NCBI RefSeq assembly: GCF_932526225.1
Contig: NC_064041.1
Coordinates: 8,182,313 to 8,246,312, forward strand
Source of the DNA: Nematostella vectensis
Taxonomy: Eukaryota; Cnidaria; Anthozoa; Actiniaria; Edwardsiidae
Reading direction: 5' to 3'
Length of the DNA stretch: 64,000 nt
Part shown: positions 61,412 through 64,000 of the stretch, one piece after another
How the letters are laid out: the number at the start of each line of letters is the position of its first letter
Position numbering within the stretch: position 1 is the first letter of the stretch
Notes under the pieces: generated by a model
The model's input: the letters and a program-made list of their open reading frames with translations, nothing else
Databases searched by the model: none
Told to the model about the DNA's origin: nothing
Translations under genes and position numbers: made by a program

Positions 61412-61575
61412 ATGTTTATTTTGTTTTTGGCTGGAAAACATCAAATGCAAATGTCAGTACCTATATTTTCTATGAAACTCCTGTGTTGTGTACTTAAATC
61501 GGTAAACTGCAAATTAAAAGCTTAGCTTTAACACAAGAAGCAAAACCGAATTTTCTCCCCAAGGCATCAATCGTT

Positions 61576-61647
61576 AGAAGAGTGGCGCAGTGGAAGCGTG
61601 CTGGGCCCATAACCCAGAGGTCCGAGGATCGAAACCTTGCTCTGCTA
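61576..61647 (+). tRNA. tRNA-iMet-CAT: tRNA-iMet (CAT), unit 77
   Basis: AGAAGAG acceptor, as 27248 and 54242. Confidence 0.92.
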
Positions 61648-61904
61648 GAGGTGCGTCATTTTTTTTGTCGCTGATATCAAGAAGAGAAACAAAACATTAG
61701 CAATTGTATTCAAGCCAATAAAGATTGTGTTTGTACAAAATTTCAAAACTACTCGCGCAAAATTATAGAGACTCTCTTGCAAGCTAAAAACTTTGTTTGA
61801 TTGTTTTCAATGTGTCTTTATGATTTTGCGTTTGTATTTAAATATCCTGGAAAGCAGTTCAGAATCAGCCATATGCAGCTTCATGTGGTTTAGTTCTGAT
61901 TACT

Positions 61905-61977
61905 GGGGGATTAGCTCAAATGGTAGAGCGCCCGCTTAGCATGCGGGAGGTACCGGGATCGATACCCGGATTTTCCA
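61905..61977 (+). tRNA. tRNA-Ala-AGC: tRNA-Ala (AGC), unit 77
   Basis: T69 wobble. Confidence 0.95.
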
Positions 61978-62175
61978 GATTTTTTCGCTTGGTAAAGAGA
62001 AATCCATTTTTTAGGCAATTTCGACTAAGTTAGAGTGCAAATAATGCCTATTGGAATAATAAAAAGCGTTTTAGAATTTGATTTTCAACCACCTCAGAAG
62101 ACAGGTCTTATCAATCAAATCGACACGAATTTATTTTGTACTGTATCTGGAAATATTCTGCTGCTAAACAGGAAG

Positions 62176-62246
62176 GCACTGGTGGTTCAGTGGTAGAAAT
62201 CTGGCCTGCCACGCGGGAGAACCGGGTTCGATTCCCGGCCAGTGCA
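62176..62246 (+). tRNA. tRNA-Gly-GCC: tRNA-Gly (GCC), unit 77
   Basis: A25, G29 and AGAA variable loop. Confidence 0.86.
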
Positions 62247-62410
62247 ATGTTTATTTTGTTTTTGGCTGGAAAACATCAAATGCAAATGTCAGTACCTACA
62301 TTTTCTATGAAACTCCTGTGTTGTGTACTTAAATCGGTAAACTGCATATTAAAAGCATAGCTTTAACACAAGAAACAAAACCGAATTTCCTCCCCAATGC
62401 TTCTGTGGTC

Positions 62411-62482
62411 AGCAGAGTGGCGCAGTGGAAGCGTGCTGGGCCCATAACCCAGAGGTCCGAGGATCTAAACCTTGCTCTGCTA
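62411..62482 (+). tRNA. tRNA-iMet-CAT: tRNA-iMet (CAT), unit 78
   Basis: T57 in the T loop, stems consensus. Confidence 0.92.
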
Positions 62483-62734
62483 GAGGTGCGTCATTTTTTG
62501 ACGCTGATATCAAGAAGATAAACAAACATTAGCAATTGTATTCGAGCCAATAAAGATTGTGTTTGTACAAAATTTCAAAACTACTCGCGCAAAATTATAG
62601 ACTCTCTTGCAATCTAAAAACTTTGTTTGATTGTTTTCAATGTGTCTTTATGATTTTGCGTTTGTATTTAAATATCCTGGAAAGCAGTTCAGAATCAGCC
62701 ATATGCAGCTTCATGTGCTTTAGTTCTGATTACT

Positions 62735-62807
62735 GGGGAATTAGCTCAAATGGTAGAGCGCCCGCTTAGCATGCGGGAGGTACCGGGATAGATACCCGGA
62801 TTCTCCA
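62735..62807 (+). tRNA. tRNA-Ala-AGC: tRNA-Ala (AGC), unit 78
   Basis: A5:U68 and A56. Confidence 0.87.
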
Positions 62808-63005
62808 GATTTTTTCGCTTGCTAAAGAGAAATCCATTTTTTAGGCAATTTCGACTAAGTTAGAGTGCAAATAATGCCTATTGGAATAATAAAAAGCGTT
62901 TTAGAATTTGATTTTCAACTACCTCAGAAGACAGGTCTTATCAATCAAATCGACACGAATTTATTTTGTACTGTATCTGGAAATATTCTGCTGCTAAACA
63001 GGAAG

Positions 63006-63076
63006 GCACTGGTGGTTCAGTGGTAGAATTCTCGCATGCCACGCGGGAGGCCCGGGTTCGATTTCCGGCCAGTGCA
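63006..63076 (+). tRNA. tRNA-Gly-GCC: tRNA-Gly (GCC), unit 78, Gly-E
   Basis: Class Gly-E with T61. Confidence 0.94.
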
Positions 63077-63240
63077 ATGTTTATTTTGTTTTTGGCTGGA
63101 AAACATCAAATGCAAATGTCAGTACCTATATTTTCAATGAAACTCCTGTGTTGTGTACTTAAATCGGTAAACTGCAAATTAAAAGCATAGCTTTAACACA
63201 AGAAACAAAACCGAATTTCCTCCCCAAGGCTTCAATCGTT

Positions 63241-63312
63241 AGCAGAGTGGCGCAGTGGAAGCGTGCTGGGCCCATAACCCAGAGGTCCGAGGATCGAAAC
63301 CTTGCTCTGCTA
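63241..63312 (+). tRNA. tRNA-iMet-CAT: tRNA-iMet (CAT), unit 79
   Basis: Class iMet-A. Confidence 0.97.
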
Positions 63313-63566
63313 GAGGTGCGTCATTTTTTTGTCGCTGATATCAAGAAGAGAAACAAAACATTAGCAATTGTATTCCAGCCAATAAAGATTGTGTTTGTAC
63401 AAAATTTCAAAACTACTCGCGCAAAATTATAGACTCTATTGCAAGCTAAAAACTTTGTTTGATTGTTTTTAATGTGTCTTTATGATTTTGCGTTTGTATT
63501 TAAATATCCTGGAAAGCAGTTCAGAATCAGCCATATGCAGCTTCATGTGGTTTAGTTCTGATTACT

Positions 63567-63639
63567 GGGGGATTAGCTCAAATGGTAGAGCGCCCGCTTA
63601 GCATGCGGGAGGTACCGGGATCGATACCCGGATTCTCCA
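63567..63639 (+). tRNA. tRNA-Ala-AGC: tRNA-Ala (AGC), unit 79
   Basis: Class Ala-A. Confidence 0.97.
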
Positions 63640-63837
63640 GATTTTTTCGCTTGGTAAAGAGAAATCCATTTTTTAGGCAATTTCGACTAAGTTAGAGTGC
63701 AAATAATGCCTATTGGAATAATAAAAAGTGTTTTAGAATTTGATTTTCAACCACCTCAGAAGACAGGTCTTATCAATCAAATCGACACGAATTTATTTTG
63801 TACTGTATCTGTAAATATTCTTCTGCTAAACAGGAAG

Positions 63838-63886
63838 GCACTGGTGGTTCAGTGGTAGAATTCTTGCCTGCCACGCGGGAGGCCCG
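63838..63886 (+). pseudogene. Truncated tRNA-Gly, unit 79
   Basis: 49-nt fragment with the shared junction. Confidence 0.95.
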
Positions 63887-63913
63887 ATTTTCCTTCCAAA
63901 GGCTTCAATGGTT

Positions 63914-63985
63914 AGCAGAGTGGCGCAGTGGAAGCGTGCTGGGCCCATAACCCAGACGTCCGAGGATCGAAACCTTGCTCTGCTA
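63914..63985 (+). tRNA. tRNA-iMet-CAT: tRNA-iMet (CAT), unit 80
   Basis: Consensus stems, AGACGTC variable loop. The last gene of the window; its terminator starts just before the end. Confidence 0.95.
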
Positions 63986-64000
63986 GAGGTGCGTCATTTT

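Larger units (their letters stand above)
1..64000 (+). repeat. Tandem array of about 832-bp units, each iMet-Ala-Gly tRNA genes
   Basis: Head-to-tail units fill the window and continue past both ends. Position 1 lies in the spacer after a Gly gene. Class definitions used below follow. iMet-A has acceptor AGCAGAG/CTCTGCT. iMet-B has AGATGAG on the 5' side, which leaves 3:70 and 4:69 unpaired. iMet-C adds CTCTGAA on the 3' side, so 1:72 and 2:71 are also lost. Ala-A is the consensus. Ala-B has C41 (C29 unpaired) and A63 (G51 unpaired). Gly-A is the consensus. Gly-B has G29 and T53, each opposite a non-partner. Gly-C has T51 opposite C63. Gly-D has T49, a tolerated wobble. Gly-E has A32 in the anticodon loop. 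Spacers never exceed about 256 bp and hold only AT-rich sequence, T-runs, an ATGCAAAT octamer and a short inverted repeat. Units with truncated Gly genes are about 159 bp shorter. Confidence 0.98.
61019..64000 (+). repeat. Four-unit block, second copy (runs off window)
   Basis: Repeats 53685-56666. The left edge is set by G at 61019 (AAAGCAG) against the A of the unit 74 type spacer. Confidence 0.85.

Noticed and set aside
1-64000. CRISPR array
   Set aside because: The repeat is 832 bp with three folded tRNA genes. There are no short direct repeats with unique spacers.
1-64000. tRNA-derived SINEs or a satellite with tRNA-like parts
   Set aside because: Units have no poly-A or other 3' tail and no target-site duplications. 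They hold three complete, different tRNA genes in fixed order.
1-64000. Bacterial, phage or organelle tRNA cluster
   Set aside because: iMet is the eukaryotic type, CCA is not encoded, B boxes are clear and T-runs follow each gene.

Overview
The window is one continuous, head-to-tail tandem array of tRNA genes. I see no convincing protein-coding gene, no rRNA and no transposon. The basic unit is about 832 bp and carries three tRNA genes, all on the + strand: initiator tRNA-Met (CAT, 72 nt), then tRNA-Ala (AGC, 73 nt), then tRNA-Gly (GCC, 71 nt). They are separated by AT-rich spacers of about 253, 198 and 164 bp. I count 80 iMet loci (79 full length, 1 remnant), 79 Ala loci (78 full length, 1 truncated) and 78 Gly loci (69 full length, 9 truncated). 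None has an intron or an encoded CCA.

The genes are eukaryotic and animal-like. They have internal A and B boxes and T-run terminators. The iMet has A1:U72, A54 and A60, and the Ala gene has G3:U70. From memory the iMet body is of the type known in insects and other protostomes, while the Ala and Gly bodies look generally metazoan. I cannot name the species. Clean type II (Pol III) genes next to clearly damaged copies suggest a large nuclear tDNA cluster that evolves by unequal crossing-over and gene conversion.

Layout by region. Units 1-4 (1 to about 2.75 kb) are irregular and include two deletions around 1,960-2,247. A segment of about 21.3 kb (units 8-34, about 5.25-26.55 kb) is repeated almost base for base 23,661 bp downstream (units 37-63, about 28.9-50.2 kb). 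Within it lie stretches where two unit types alternate as a 1,666-bp dimer. A five-unit block is then repeated at 4,164 bp (about 45.8-49.8 kb and 49.9-53.9 kb). A third, partial copy of the middle of the large segment lies at about 55.8-60.86 kb. The last 3 kb (61.0-64.0 kb) repeats 53.7-56.7 kb at a shift of 7,334 bp and runs off the window.

Function: canonical units can each supply iMet, Ala and Gly tRNA. Many copies carry stem mismatches or changes to the invariant B-box core and may be weak or silent. Class names used in the entries (iMet-A/B/C, Ala-A/B, Gly-A/B/C/D/E) are defined in the array entry. Positions in evidence such as C41 use standard tRNA numbering. Sequence comparisons were done by eye, so small differences may have been missed.
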